Shown: positions 16,997-25,978, numbered from the stretch's first letter. The stretch: DNA of 64,000 bases from Sphingobium trunci (GCF_022664535.1 NZ_JAKUJY010000003.1:1-64000); one strand, 5' to 3'. The notes: generated by a model from the letters alone, not told the origin. Translations and numbers: made by a program.

Positions 16997-19080
16997 TTCG
17001 CCTTTTCGGGCTGGGCGCCGCTTCGCGCAATCACCTCTCGCGCACCCTCGGGCCAGGCATTGCCTTCGACCTTCATGTTGCCGGTCATCCGATTGTTCAG
17101 ATAGTCGCTCCATTCCCCGTTCACGCGGCCGGAATTATACCAGTTCCCCGTCGCCATATTGTCCAGCGCGGTGCGGCGGGGTGCCAGGGATCGCTGCGAA
17201 TTGAGGTTCAGCCACACCCCGACATTGTCCAGCACATTGTCGCGGATGGTGACATAGCGCGACCCCTCGTCAAGATAGATGGCGATGCCGCCAGGGCCGG
17301 GGATGTCCGATACGTAATTTTCGGCGATCAGCGCACCAGGATCGGCCGACAGATGGTAGATGGCGCCGCCGTCGGGGAACCATTGCTTCACCTTCACGAC
17401 GCGATTGCCGAAGATCACCGTGTCGCGCAGCGTTGTGGGCGTATCGTAGACAATGTTGCCGGGCACGTCATAGTAGCCGCGCTGCCGCCGCATATATTCG
17501 GGGCTGCCGCCCGGATCGTTGGTGCCCCATCCCCAGCCCACGTCGATACCATCATAAGGTGTGTCCGACACATCATTGTTCGCGATGACCGTGCCCGACG
17601 CATAGGTAACAAGGATTCCCGATTGTTCCTTATAGTCCTGCGCCACACCGGTAATCCGGTTGTCCCGGATTTGAATGTCGCGCAGCCCCATTTCGGGGCG
17701 GGACGGGTGATGCGCGTCCGCCTCGATCCCACCCGCCCGGATCGCACCGCCCGCGAGATCGGCAAATTCGTTGCGCGTCACCTCGATGGAGGAGGCGCCC
17801 AGGCCGATGCCGCCGTCATGGGCGTCGGGATTGTTGCCGATGCCCAGCGCCACCTGACCCAACTGGCTGAATCGGTTGTCGTCGAATATCACGCGTGTCG
17901 CGGCCGCGACCTGGATTGCGGCGGGCTGCTGGTGCCAGTGGTTGCGCGTCGCCTCGAACGCGCGGCAACCCCAACTGCAATCCCGGATTGGATCGGCGGG
18001 ATAGCCGGGCACATCGCCCGCCAGGTAGGCGCCGTTTTGCTGGCTGGCATAACCTTCGGGTCCCGATGCCTGCAACCAACTGCTATGCCGGAAACCGAGC
18101 CCCTGGAATATCAAGTCGCGCACTGGGCGGTCGTAGGTGCCGCTGATCGAAACCAATCGTTCCAGCCGGGGCAGCACGACCTCGATGCGGCTCATGTCTT
18201 CGCCCACGCGTGGTTTGTAATAGAGCGTGCCTGCCTCGGGGTCGACGAACCATTGGCCTGGTTCGCGCAGGAAGGCCAGCGAATTGACCAGGAACATCCG
18301 CGCCAGTTCCGGCGCGACCGGACGGGCCAGCGTGTCATAGCCGATCAGATTATTGCGCCAGCCGGGCTGTTGCATCATGATCCGGTCGCCCTCGATACGC
18401 TCCACCATGGCGTGACGGTGGGTGAAGAAGCTCATGCCCTCCACTTCGATGCGGCTCTGGCCGGGCAAACGGGCGAGTACGCGCCAGGCAGGATCCTTGA
18501 TCGTCATGCCCCAGGGATGAAATTCGACTGCGGTGCGGGGAATCTCCACGCTGGCCCGGGGCGCGAGTCTGCCGTTCACCGTCAGTTGGCGGGGGTCCGC
18601 GCCCTTCGGCACGCTGGCCGTCCAGATGCCGCGTTCCCGGTCGGCGAGCCGCCATCCTGAAACCACAACTCCGCCCGACAGCACCGGATAGGCTCCGTCG
18701 GCACCCTTCCAGCGTACCGTGAACCCGTTCTGACCGCCATCTTTCGCATGGAAGACCAGCGGGGCAGAGAGGCGATATGTCCCGACCGAAACAAGCACGG
18801 TCACGTCATGGTCGTGGTTCAGCTGCCGCACGGCCGCCTGCGCCCGCTCAAACGTTGCGAAGGGATGCGCGGCCGACCCATCGCCCTTGTCCGATCCCTC
18901 CGGTGAGAGGTGCAGCACCAGCGGTTCAGGGGCGGGGGGATTGGGAATGGCGATCTGCGGATGTTCAGGCGCGCGATAGGCCTCCATACGGGGCACGGCA
19001 GGCAGCGACCCGATCTGCGCTGCCCCCGGGGTCGTCGCCGCGAGCAGGACGGGCCAGCCGATAAATCGTCGCATCCGCAT
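16993..19080 (-). CDS. Exported right-handed beta-helix glycosidase, GH141-like
   Basis: This 695-residue protein has an N-terminal signal (MRMRRFIGWPVLLAATTPGAAQ). It continues with LHLSPEGSDKGDGSAAHPFATFERAQAAVRQL, the typical entry of large parallel beta-helix enzymes. Repeated helix coils run from about residue 330 to 640 (DNRFSQLGQVALGIG, DNRITGV, ANNDVSDTPYDGIDVGW, AENYVSDIPGPGGIAIY). Length and layout fit family GH141, whose first characterised member is an alpha-L-fucosidase. Its place inside a fucose-oxidation operon favours that activity, but family assignment is from memory of the pattern. It begins 1 base after the lactonase stop and overlaps the mutarotase start, so it is a true operon member. 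Confidence 0.65.
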   Translation of the reverse strand: MRMRRFIGWPVLLAATTPGAAQIGSLPAVPRMEAYRAPEHPQIAIPNPPAPEPLVLHLSPEGSDKGDGSAAHPFATFERAQAAVRQLNHDHDVTVLVSVGTYRLSAPLVFHAKDGGQNGFTVRWKGADGAYPVLSGGVVVSGWRLADRERGIWTASVPKGADPRQLTVNGRLAPRASVEIPRTAVEFHPWGMTIKDPAWRVLARLPGQSRIEVEGMSFFTHRHAMVERIEGDRIMMQQPGWRNNLIGYDTLARPVAPELARMFLVNSLAFLREPGQWFVDPEAGTLYYKPRVGEDMSRIEVVLPRLERLVSISGTYDRPVRDLIFQGLGFRHSSWLQASGPEGYASQQNGAYLAGDVPGYPADPIRDCSWGCRAFEATRNHWHQQPAAIQVAAATRVIFDDNRFSQLGQVALGIGNNPDAHDGGIGLGASSIEVTRNEFADLAGGAIRAGGIEADAHHPSRPEMGLRDIQIRDNRITGVAQDYKEQSGILVTYASGTVIANNDVSDTPYDGIDVGWGWGTNDPGGSPEYMRRQRGYYDVPGNIVYDTPTTLRDTVIFGNRVVKVKQWFPDGGAIYHLSADPGALIAENYVSDIPGPGGIAIYLDEGSRYVTIRDNVLDNVGVWLNLNSQRSLAPRRTALDNMATGNWYNSGRVNGEWSDYLNNRMTGNMKVEGNAWPEGAREVIARSGAQPEKAK

Positions 19081-19081
19081 A

Positions 19082-19909
19082 TTACCCCTCCAGATGATAG
19101 AAATCTTCGGCCGCTCCAGCCAGCAGCCGCTCGAGCGGTTCGTCCGACAGGCCCGACAGGCGCACCGCATCGGCCACCCAATCGGCATAGCTGTCGCCTG
19201 AGAGCAGCAGCACCGGCCAGTCGCTGCCCCACATCAGCCGGTCGCCGAAACAGGCCACCAGATGTTCGACGTAGGGGCGAAGCGCATCGGCGTGCTGCCC
19301 CTGCGCCTGTTCGGTGCGCAGCCCGGACAATTTGCACCACAGGCCTGCCTCGGCAAGCGCCGCGATCTGTTCGCGCCAGGGATCGAGCTCACCTCGCGCG
19401 GCAAAGGGCTTGGCGGCATGGTCGATCACCACTGGCAGGTCGGGCCAGCGTTCGGTGAATCGGGTCAGCATTGGTAGGTGACGCGGCTGGACCAGCGCAT
19501 CGAGCCGCAGCCCGTGCGCGATCATGGCCGCGATCGCGGGCTCCAGCGATGCATCCAGCAGCCAGTCGCTATCGGCCATCGACTGGAGCATCGGCCGCAG
19601 GCCACGCAGCTGAGGGTAAGCCGCCAGCTGCGCGATCCGCGCCGGGGCGCCCGGGCTGGCGAGGTCGACCCAACCCACCACCGCGCCCGTCATGGGAGTG
19701 CGGTCTGCAAGCGCCAGCATCCAGTCCGTATCCGCATCTGTCGGCTGCGACTGGACTAATATGGTGCGGTCCAGCGTCATCCCGCCGGCAGCGGCGGACA
19801 GGTCATCCGGGCCGAAGTCGCGATGAATCCTTGCCTCGGCCGGGGTCGGCCATTGGTGACCGGGCGTCGACAGCGCCCAGTAATGCTGGTGCGCGTCGAC
19901 TATCCGCAT
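19082..19909 (-). CDS. Amidohydrolase-family lactonase (probable L-fuconolactonase)
   Basis: This 275-residue COG3618-type amidohydrolase has DAHQHYW at residues 5-11, VDLASPGAPARIAQL near 97, LRGLRPMLQSM near 115, the VVIDHAAKP His near 163 and MWGSDWPVLLLSGDSYADW near 225, where the Asp is a metal ligand. It is more canonical than the lactonase at 4903-5778. It would open the 1,5-lactone made by the aldo/keto reductase. It lies 4 bases after the GntR regulator gene and 1 base before the GH141-like gene, so the three are co-transcribed. Confidence 0.85.
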   Translation of the reverse strand: MRIVDAHQHYWALSTPGHQWPTPAEARIHRDFGPDDLSAAAGGMTLDRTILVQSQPTDADTDWMLALADRTPMTGAVVGWVDLASPGAPARIAQLAAYPQLRGLRPMLQSMADSDWLLDASLEPAIAAMIAHGLRLDALVQPRHLPMLTRFTERWPDLPVVIDHAAKPFAARGELDPWREQIAALAEAGLWCKLSGLRTEQAQGQHADALRPYVEHLVACFGDRLMWGSDWPVLLLSGDSYADWVADAVRLSGLSDEPLERLLAGAAEDFYHLEG

Positions 19910-19913
19910 TTCG

Positions 19914-20621
19914 TTACGCCATGCCGAGAAGCCGTTGCAGCGCCTGCTGGAAATGTACCGTCAGCGCGGCTTCCGCGGCATCCGCGTCGCGCCGCGCACA
20001 GGCGTACAGCACGTCCAGATGCTCGCGCAACGTCCGCAGTGCCAGCGGTGCCGTGACCAGCCGGTCCAAACGCAGCAGCGTCACATAATTTTTCAGTCGC
20101 CGCGCCGTTGTTTCGATAAGCGGATTGCGCAAGGCGCCCAGTAGAGCGCCATGGAATTGATTTTCCAGCGCGCCCACCCTCTCTTCCTGTTCGGCGCCCA
20201 GGCCTTCGGCCTCGATCTGCGCGATCAGATCGAGATGCCCCGCGATCAGCGCGTCGATTTCCTCCGTTGCTCCGGTCTCCGCCAGGCTGCGTGCCCCCGC
20301 CCGTTCGATCAACGAGCGAAACTGATAGGTCGCCCGCGACAGTTCCAGGTCGGCCTTGACGAAGCGGATGCATGACCGCGCCTGGATCGTCACCAACCCT
20401 TCTGCCTCCAGTTTCAGCAATGCATCGCGCAGCGGCTGGACGGTTAGCCCCAGCATGTCCATCAATTCCGCCTGCGACAGCTCCGCTCCGGCCGGTATGG
20501 TACGGTCGAACAAGCCCTGCAGGATCGCCTGATACGCCTTGTCGGCCAGTGGAACGCCAGTCGGCTTGTTCTGCTTTGCCTTGGTTGCCGCCGCTGGCGG
20601 CCGGATTCGATTGCTTGCCAT
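19914..20621 (-). CDS. GntR-family regulator, FCD domain
   Basis: This 235-residue transcription factor has a winged helix (about 25-90: ILQGLFDRTIPAGAELSQAELMDMLGLTVQPLRDALLKLEAEGLV) and an all-helical FCD ligand domain (about 100-225) with conserved histidines (HLDLIAQ, FHGALLGAL, EHLDVL). FCD regulators sense small organic acids, often pathway intermediates. Its place inside the operon, between transporter and lactonase, suggests self-regulated control of the fucose operon by a fuconate-type or keto-deoxy acid. It is the only regulator gene seen in either fucose locus and could control both. Confidence 0.87.
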   Translation of the reverse strand: MASNRIRPPAAATKAKQNKPTGVPLADKAYQAILQGLFDRTIPAGAELSQAELMDMLGLTVQPLRDALLKLEAEGLVTIQARSCIRFVKADLELSRATYQFRSLIERAGARSLAETGATEEIDALIAGHLDLIAQIEAEGLGAEQEERVGALENQFHGALLGALRNPLIETTARRLKNYVTLLRLDRLVTAPLALRTLREHLDVLYACARRDADAAEAALTVHFQQALQRLLGMA

Positions 20622-20687
20622 ATTCGACCTGATAGTTGTTTTGACCCGTCCGGATCAATCGGACGTGATATGCTGGGGCGGGCCGAG

Positions 20688-21950
20688 TCATTTCACCGAC
20701 CGTATCGGAAGGACCAGAAAGGCGCCCGCAAGCACGAACAAGCCTGCGGCGATGAACAGCAACGGATAGTTGCCGCCTGTCAAGGACAGCAGCAATGCCG
20801 CGAGCGCCGGGCTCAATATCTGGGGTACGTTGACCGCAGTGGTCAATATGCCCAAATCCTTGCCGGTTGCGTCTTCCCCCCCGTCATTGCGCGGCAGAAC
20901 TTCGGTCATCAGGGCGAGGTCCACCGACATGAATGCGCCATAGCCAATGCCGATCAGGATCGCATAGCAGATCATGCCCCCCATGGTCGGTGCGATCAGT
21001 GGCGCCGCTACGGCTGCCGCCATGATGACGCTTGCGGCAAACACCAGCGGCTTGCGGCGCCTGATCCGGTCAGACAGCCATCCGGACGTCAGGCCGGAGA
21101 TAATCAGCGCCACGAAGGTGATCGAGGACAGCCTGGCGATCGTGATGTTAGCCTCGTGCTGGCTCAATCCGACATGGTCCTGCAGGATGTAGAGCAGGTA
21201 GGTCAGAACGGCCTGATAGCCCATATAAATGGTGAACCGTCCGGCAAAAGCCCAAGCGAAGTCGGGATGGTGGCGTGGGCTGACCCAGAAGCTCCGGGCA
21301 AAGGAGGCCAACCGAAAGGGGACGGGACGTGGGCCGGTGAAGGGTGTTTCGGGATTGAGGAGGACGAAGGCGGTGCTGACGGCGGCGATCGCCGCGCCCA
21401 GTGCGAAATAGGCGAGGCCCAGTTGCTGCGCAAACAGCCCGCCCAATATCGTGCCTGCCGAAACGCCCGCAGTCATTGCCGCGCCGACCACGCCAGACGC
21501 GACGCCGCGTGCTGCCGGTTCGAACCGGTCAGCGACGATCGCAGTAATGGCGGGCTGCATCGAATTGAGGCTGACGGTGGCGACCAACCATAATAAAGTC
21601 ACGGCAACCAGGCCGCTGACGAGCGGCACCAGCATCAGCGCGCCGCCACCAATGGCTGAACCCAGCAGGATCCACGGGGTGCGACGGCCGAACCTGGTCC
21701 GCGTCCGGTCGGACAAGGCACCTGCAATCGGTGTCGTCAATGTGCTGAAGACGGATGTGATCGCGAAGATCGTTCCCAATACCGCTGTCTTGCGGGCCGG
21801 ATCGATATTCTGGATCTGGTTGGGCAGTAGCACTCCCAGCACAGCGGCATAGAGCGTTAGCAGGATGAAGAAGACGATGCCCAGCGACAGCAGCAGGCGC
21901 CATGGACGCCCCCGCACATCGTTCGTCAGCGCAGCCGCCGGGCTGATCAT
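20688..21950 (-). CDS. MFS transporter (probable sugar or sugar-acid)
   Basis: This 420-residue major facilitator protein has about 12 membrane segments and the loop motif GALSDRTRTRFGRRTPW near residue 78, which resembles the glycoside-pentoside-hexuronide and related sugar transporters. A second loop copy, SGWLSDRIRRRKP, is near 275. It is unlike the FucP-type protein in region 1. Its start overlaps the dehydratase stop (ATGA), linking it to the fucose pathway; 66 bases separate it from the regulator gene. Substrate is probably a fucose-containing saccharide or the free sugar. Confidence 0.78.
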   Translation of the reverse strand: MISPAAALTNDVRGRPWRLLLSLGIVFFILLTLYAAVLGVLLPNQIQNIDPARKTAVLGTIFAITSVFSTLTTPIAGALSDRTRTRFGRRTPWILLGSAIGGGALMLVPLVSGLVAVTLLWLVATVSLNSMQPAITAIVADRFEPAARGVASGVVGAAMTAGVSAGTILGGLFAQQLGLAYFALGAAIAAVSTAFVLLNPETPFTGPRPVPFRLASFARSFWVSPRHHPDFAWAFAGRFTIYMGYQAVLTYLLYILQDHVGLSQHEANITIARLSSITFVALIISGLTSGWLSDRIRRRKPLVFAASVIMAAAVAAPLIAPTMGGMICYAILIGIGYGAFMSVDLALMTEVLPRNDGGEDATGKDLGILTTAVNVPQILSPALAALLLSLTGGNYPLLFIAAGLFVLAGAFLVLPIRSVK

Positions 21951-23074
21951 GAGGCGCCCCCTGTGGGTAGGACGGTCGCGGATTCGGGCAGCAGGTGGGG
22001 CTGGCTGTTTTCCCGCGCGGCGGCGCTCAGTTTCAGGCCATGTCCGGGAACGTCATGCCCGCGGATCGCGCCTTGGGCTATGCTGAAGGGCTGTTCGACC
22101 AGATGGTCGAAATTCTGGAAACTATATTCCAGCCAGCGCACACCCGGCAGCGCGAGTGCCATGTTGACGCCGATTTCCAGGAAGCTGTTGCCCAGCGTCA
22201 CCTCGACATTGCGTTCGCCCGCGAGCCAGCCCGCGCGCATCACATCGCTGACCTGGCCGTGGACGTTGAGCATGTCGCACGCCCCCGCTTCGAGCAGCTT
22301 GCGCTTGCCCGAGACATCCAGATATTCGCCCGCATTGATCCGCGTAATGCCCATGGCGCGCAGCATCTTCAGGCCATCCAGATCGTCACGCGGCAATGGG
22401 TCTTCCATCCAGTATATGGCATGACCGGCGTGTTCGAACGTCCGCAGCGCGTCCACCGTTTCCTGGGCGGTCCACGCCTCGTTGGCGTCGATCATGACGG
22501 GGCGCCCTCCGCCAGTGGCATCGCGCAGCAGGTTCAGCCGGTGCAGGTCGCGCTCTCGGTCTGGGTGGCCCACCTTGATCTTGTATCCCAGAAATCCCTG
22601 CTCCGCAGCACGGCCGAACAGTTCGCAGAAATCATGATCCGACAGATGAAAGTCCAGCCCGCTCGCATAGACGCCGACCTGTTCCCGCTCAGCTCCCAGC
22701 ATGCGCCAGAGCGGCAGGTCCGATTGTTGAGCGAACAGATCCCAAACAGCCTGCTGGATCGACTCTTCGAACGGCAGCGTCATCCGGCGCAGATTGCCGC
22801 CGCGCGGGCGGCTCAATCCCAGGGCTAGGGAGGCAGGGAACTTACCCGCCAGCTTCGGCCAAGCCTCCTCCTCGAATATACGCGCTATCTCGTCCTCGTC
22901 CGGCAGAGATGTGAACAGCGTCTGGCAGAAACCGAGGCCGCAATTCCCCGCTTCGTCGAGCAATTCAATCGCAGCGACGCTCACGAATGCGGAGCGGACC
23001 TGCGAATCGCCGACCGTCCGATCCCGCGCGAACTGGAAACGCGTCACGCGGAAACCGGCTATCCTGGTGGTCAC
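21947..23074 (-). CDS. Enolase-superfamily sugar-acid dehydratase (probable L-fuconate dehydratase)
   Basis: This 375-residue mandelate racemase/enolase-superfamily enzyme has catalytic K-x-K in YKIKVG near residue 163. Metal ligands lie in MIDANEAW near 193, MEDPL near 221 and NAGEYLD near 245, with a following His in NVHGQ near 270. Such enzymes dehydrate aldonates to 2-keto-3-deoxy acids. It is shorter than characterised L-fuconate dehydratases (about 440 residues), so related substrates such as L-rhamnonate or L-galactonate remain open. The GTG at 23074 is chosen because AGGAG lies 6 bases before it; the same AGGAG directly abuts the ATG at 23080, leaving no spacing. It heads the minus-strand operon. 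Confidence 0.82.
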   Translation of the reverse strand: MTTRIAGFRVTRFQFARDRTVGDSQVRSAFVSVAAIELLDEAGNCGLGFCQTLFTSLPDEDEIARIFEEEAWPKLAGKFPASLALGLSRPRGGNLRRMTLPFEESIQQAVWDLFAQQSDLPLWRMLGAEREQVGVYASGLDFHLSDHDFCELFGRAAEQGFLGYKIKVGHPDRERDLHRLNLLRDATGGGRPVMIDANEAWTAQETVDALRTFEHAGHAIYWMEDPLPRDDLDGLKMLRAMGITRINAGEYLDVSGKRKLLEAGACDMLNVHGQVSDVMRAGWLAGERNVEVTLGNSFLEIGVNMALALPGVRWLEYSFQNFDHLVEQPFSIAQGAIRGHDVPGHGLKLSAAARENSQPHLLPESATVLPTGGAS

Positions 23075-23080
23075 GAACAT

Positions 23081-23268
23081 CTCCTACTGAAATATCAATA
23101 TTATGATTTAATCTATATGAACGCTAAAATTGGGGGAGGCAACACCTGATTATGAGGTATGAAAACTTAAATCCGTACACTTTTGTGCAAAATTGGGCTT
23201 TCATGAACCCGCGAATCGCCATATATATATGTTAATACTGAAAACTGATATATCAGGAGGGGAAGAAA
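23081..23268. promoter_or_regulatory. Divergent promoter region of the fucose operon and receptor gene
   Basis: This 188-base AT-rich spacer lies between the divergent dehydratase and TonB-dependent receptor genes and must hold both promoters. It contains CTGAAATATCA at 23087-23097 close to the operon start, a run of alternating TA at about 23221-23231, and a perfect palindrome at 23245-23256. No copy of the GTTATCGATATC motif was seen. Confidence 0.5.
23245..23256. promoter_or_regulatory. CTGATATATCAG palindrome overlapping the receptor ribosome site
   Basis: A perfect 12-bp palindrome ends inside the strong AGGAGGGG ribosome-binding site of the receptor gene. The related CTGAAATATCA lies at 23087, near the divergent operon start. 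It could be an operator for the GntR regulator, or an mRNA hairpin that limits ribosome access. Confidence 0.4.
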
Positions 23269-25968
23269 ATGCGTAATCATTTGCTGGTAAGAGCTTCTCT
23301 GTTGCCACTTCTGGTCATCGCGGCCATGCCGGCGAATGCCCAGACCGCGCCGGCAGCAGGCGCCGCCAAAAACGAAAATGAGATCGTCGTCACCGGACTT
23401 CGTGCCAGCCAGCAGGCATCGATCGGGTTGAAGCGCGAAGCCGTCAACGTGGTCGATTCGATTACGACCCAGGACATCGGCCGCCTTCCCGAACAGAATG
23501 TTGCCGAATCGCTCCAGCGCGTTCCCGGTCTGACGATCAGCAGAAATGCAGGCGACGGGCAGTTCATATCGGTGCGCGGGCTGGGGCCGCAATTCAACGT
23601 AGTCACACTCAACGGCCGCACCCTCGCCACGGACAATATCGGCCGTGAATTCAGCTTCGATATCCTCCCGTCCGAACTGATTGGTGGCGCGGACGTTTAC
23701 AAGAGCCCGCTCGCCAGTCTGAACGGCGCCAGCATCGGCGCAACCGTCAACATCCGTACTCTGCGGCCGCTGGAACAGAAGGCCCTGGTTCTCGCTGGTT
23801 CTTTCGACATGCAATATGACCAGCTGCCCGGGAAATGGAATCCGCGCGCATCCGGCGTGTTCAGCTGGCATAATCAGGACGAGACGCTGGGCGTGTCGCT
23901 TGTCGCATCCTACCAGAAGCGTCAGGTGCGGGTCGATTCCTTCGATATTGGGGCGGGCTGGCTGAAGCGCAGCAGCACCGACTCCTACCTTGCCGGACGC
24001 GTCGCCCCTTCGGTCGGAAGCTTCACCGATGTGTGGATGCCGTCAAACCTGTCTCCGGCTTTCACCTTTTCCGACCGCGAACGCTATGGCCTGAGTGGCA
24101 CGGTGCAGATACGTCCCATGGATGAACTGACCTTCACCACCGACGGCTTCTTCTCCCACCTCAACCAGATCGACCGTTACAACGCCATCGCCTACGACTT
24201 TTCTGGTGGCACGCTGACGGATCAGGTGATTGGTACTGGAAACCGCGCCGTATATCAGCGCTTTACCGGCGGTTTCGTCGATCAGATCCTGGCGCGCACC
24301 CATCGCGATGCTACCACCATCCTGCTGGGCGAAAATGTCACTTGGCAACATGACGGGCTGACGCTGTTCGGGGATGTTTCCGTTTCACGGGCCAAGCGCA
24401 AGGGCAATGACGACACCTATTTCACGACTATCCGGCGTACCAATTCGACGCTGGAATGGGACAGCCGGACAGGCAGCCCCATATTCGATGCGCAGTTCAG
24501 CAATCCCAACTATGCCAATGCGCCCACCGACTTGAACCATATCGGTGCCCATTATATGAACGTTGGCGGTACCAATACGACAGACAAGACATTCGAAGCC
24601 AAGCTGGGCGGCGAATGGAAGAGCGACAGCGGCGCGAAACTGTCAGCGGGCGTCGCGCGCCAGAATCGCGATAAGATCGCCGACACCATTGCCCAGCCCG
24701 GCGCGTCGCAATGTGCCTTCTGCGGCGGCACCACCTATGTGCCAATGCCTTCCTCCCTATTCTCGGTGACCCCGTCCAACTGGTTTCCCGGCTATGGCGG
24801 CGATACGGTGCGCCAGTGGATCCAATATGACGAGCGTGCGCTGACGCAGGCGCTGGCGGACTATACCGCCGCGCGCAACGACCCGAACTTTGTCGGCTAT
24901 CAGCCACCGGTCTACAGCCCGTCGCAAAGCTCGGTCGTGAAGGAAAGGGTCTGGACCGGTTATGTAGTGTTCGACCTTAAGACCGAGATTGGCGGCTTAC
25001 CGCTTGCCCTCAATACCGGCGTTCGGATCGAGGATACGCGCTTCACCTCCAATGGCGCTGCCCAGACGATCATCAGCGCGGTTCCCAATGGGCAGGGGCA
25101 GAATATCATCACCCTTTCCCCCGTCGTGCCCATCGGCTTTGCCGGCCATTACACCGACTTGCTGCCGTCGATGAACGCTCGGCTCGACCTGACCGACAAG
25201 CTGCTGCTGCGCTTCGCGGCCTCCCGTGTGATGAGCCGACCGACGCTGACCGACCTGTCGCCGGCGCAGACGATCCTTTCGAATCCCGGCAACGAGCAGA
25301 TCACGCGCGGCAATCCCGATCTGAAACCGTTCCGCGCGTCGCAGGCGGAAACGTCGATCGAATGGTACATGGACAGCTATTCGCTGCTGTCCGCCGCCGC
25401 CTTCTACAAGAGCATCGACAGTTTCGTGGCGCGTTCCACCACGCCGCAGGTGGTCGATCAGGTGACCTTCCAGGTGACGACGCCGGTCAATGGCGAAGGT
25501 GCGACGGTCAAAGGCTTCGAACTCAGCTATCGCCAGGCTTTCCGCAATCTGCCGGGATTGCTTGACGGCTTGGGTGTGCAGGCCAGCTACACCTATGTCG
25601 CCAGCAATGCGCATTATGCGAACCAGGTTACCGGCACCAGCTATGGGCTGGAGGGGCTGTCGAAAAATTCCTACAGCCTTGTTGCCTTCTACGAAAAGTT
25701 CGGCATTCAGGCCCGCGCAGCCTATACATGGCGCGACCGCTATTTGGTGCAGGCGAACGGGCGCAACGGGTTGCCGCTCTACGCCGCCGCCTATGGCCAG
25801 TTGGACGCGAGCATCAGCTATGACGTGACGCCGCATTTCACCCTCATGGCCAATGCGATCAACCTGAACAATGCCAAGGAGTTCAGCTATGCGGCCGTTC
25901 CTGAGCAAACCTTCGACTATTCGTTGACCGGGCGGCGTTTCCTGTTCGGCGCTCGGGCTCGCTTCTGA
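23269..25968 (+). CDS. TonB-dependent receptor (TonB-Xanth-Caul type)
   Basis: This 899-residue outer-membrane receptor has a signal peptide ending MPANAQ near residue 25, a TonB-box-like EIVVTGLRASQQ near 41, and a plug carrying VVDSITTQDIGRLPEQNVAESLQRVPG. A 22-strand barrel ends in LFGARARF. The plug motif marks the Xanthomonas/Caulobacter carbohydrate-receptor group. A strong AGGAGGGG lies just before the ATG. It is divergent from the fucose operon, so energised uptake of a fucose-containing oligosaccharide is likely by context. A GC-rich hairpin follows the stop codon. Confidence 0.92.
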   Translation: MRNHLLVRASLLPLLVIAAMPANAQTAPAAGAAKNENEIVVTGLRASQQASIGLKREAVNVVDSITTQDIGRLPEQNVAESLQRVPGLTISRNAGDGQFISVRGLGPQFNVVTLNGRTLATDNIGREFSFDILPSELIGGADVYKSPLASLNGASIGATVNIRTLRPLEQKALVLAGSFDMQYDQLPGKWNPRASGVFSWHNQDETLGVSLVASYQKRQVRVDSFDIGAGWLKRSSTDSYLAGRVAPSVGSFTDVWMPSNLSPAFTFSDRERYGLSGTVQIRPMDELTFTTDGFFSHLNQIDRYNAIAYDFSGGTLTDQVIGTGNRAVYQRFTGGFVDQILARTHRDATTILLGENVTWQHDGLTLFGDVSVSRAKRKGNDDTYFTTIRRTNSTLEWDSRTGSPIFDAQFSNPNYANAPTDLNHIGAHYMNVGGTNTTDKTFEAKLGGEWKSDSGAKLSAGVARQNRDKIADTIAQPGASQCAFCGGTTYVPMPSSLFSVTPSNWFPGYGGDTVRQWIQYDERALTQALADYTAARNDPNFVGYQPPVYSPSQSSVVKERVWTGYVVFDLKTEIGGLPLALNTGVRIEDTRFTSNGAAQTIISAVPNGQGQNIITLSPVVPIGFAGHYTDLLPSMNARLDLTDKLLLRFAASRVMSRPTLTDLSPAQTILSNPGNEQITRGNPDLKPFRASQAETSIEWYMDSYSLLSAAAFYKSIDSFVARSTTPQVVDQVTFQVTTPVNGEGATVKGFELSYRQAFRNLPGLLDGLGVQASYTYVASNAHYANQVTGTSYGLEGLSKNSYSLVAFYEKFGIQARAAYTWRDRYLVQANGRNGLPLYAAAYGQLDASISYDVTPHFTLMANAINLNNAKEFSYAAVPEQTFDYSLTGRRFLFGARARF

Positions 25969-25978
25969 TGAAACTGGT

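Noticed and set aside
12758..23074. Assignment of the minus-strand operon to L-rhamnose rather than L-fucose
   Set aside because: The SDR, FAH hydrolase and RhaM-type mutarotase would fit rhamnose, but the aldo/keto reductase type of sugar dehydrogenase and the GH141-like, GH29 and FucP neighbours favour fucose. It is not excluded.
23219..23231. Alternating TA run as a replication or phase-variation element
   Set aside because: It is short and sits in a promoter region; nothing else suggests an origin or a variable repeat.
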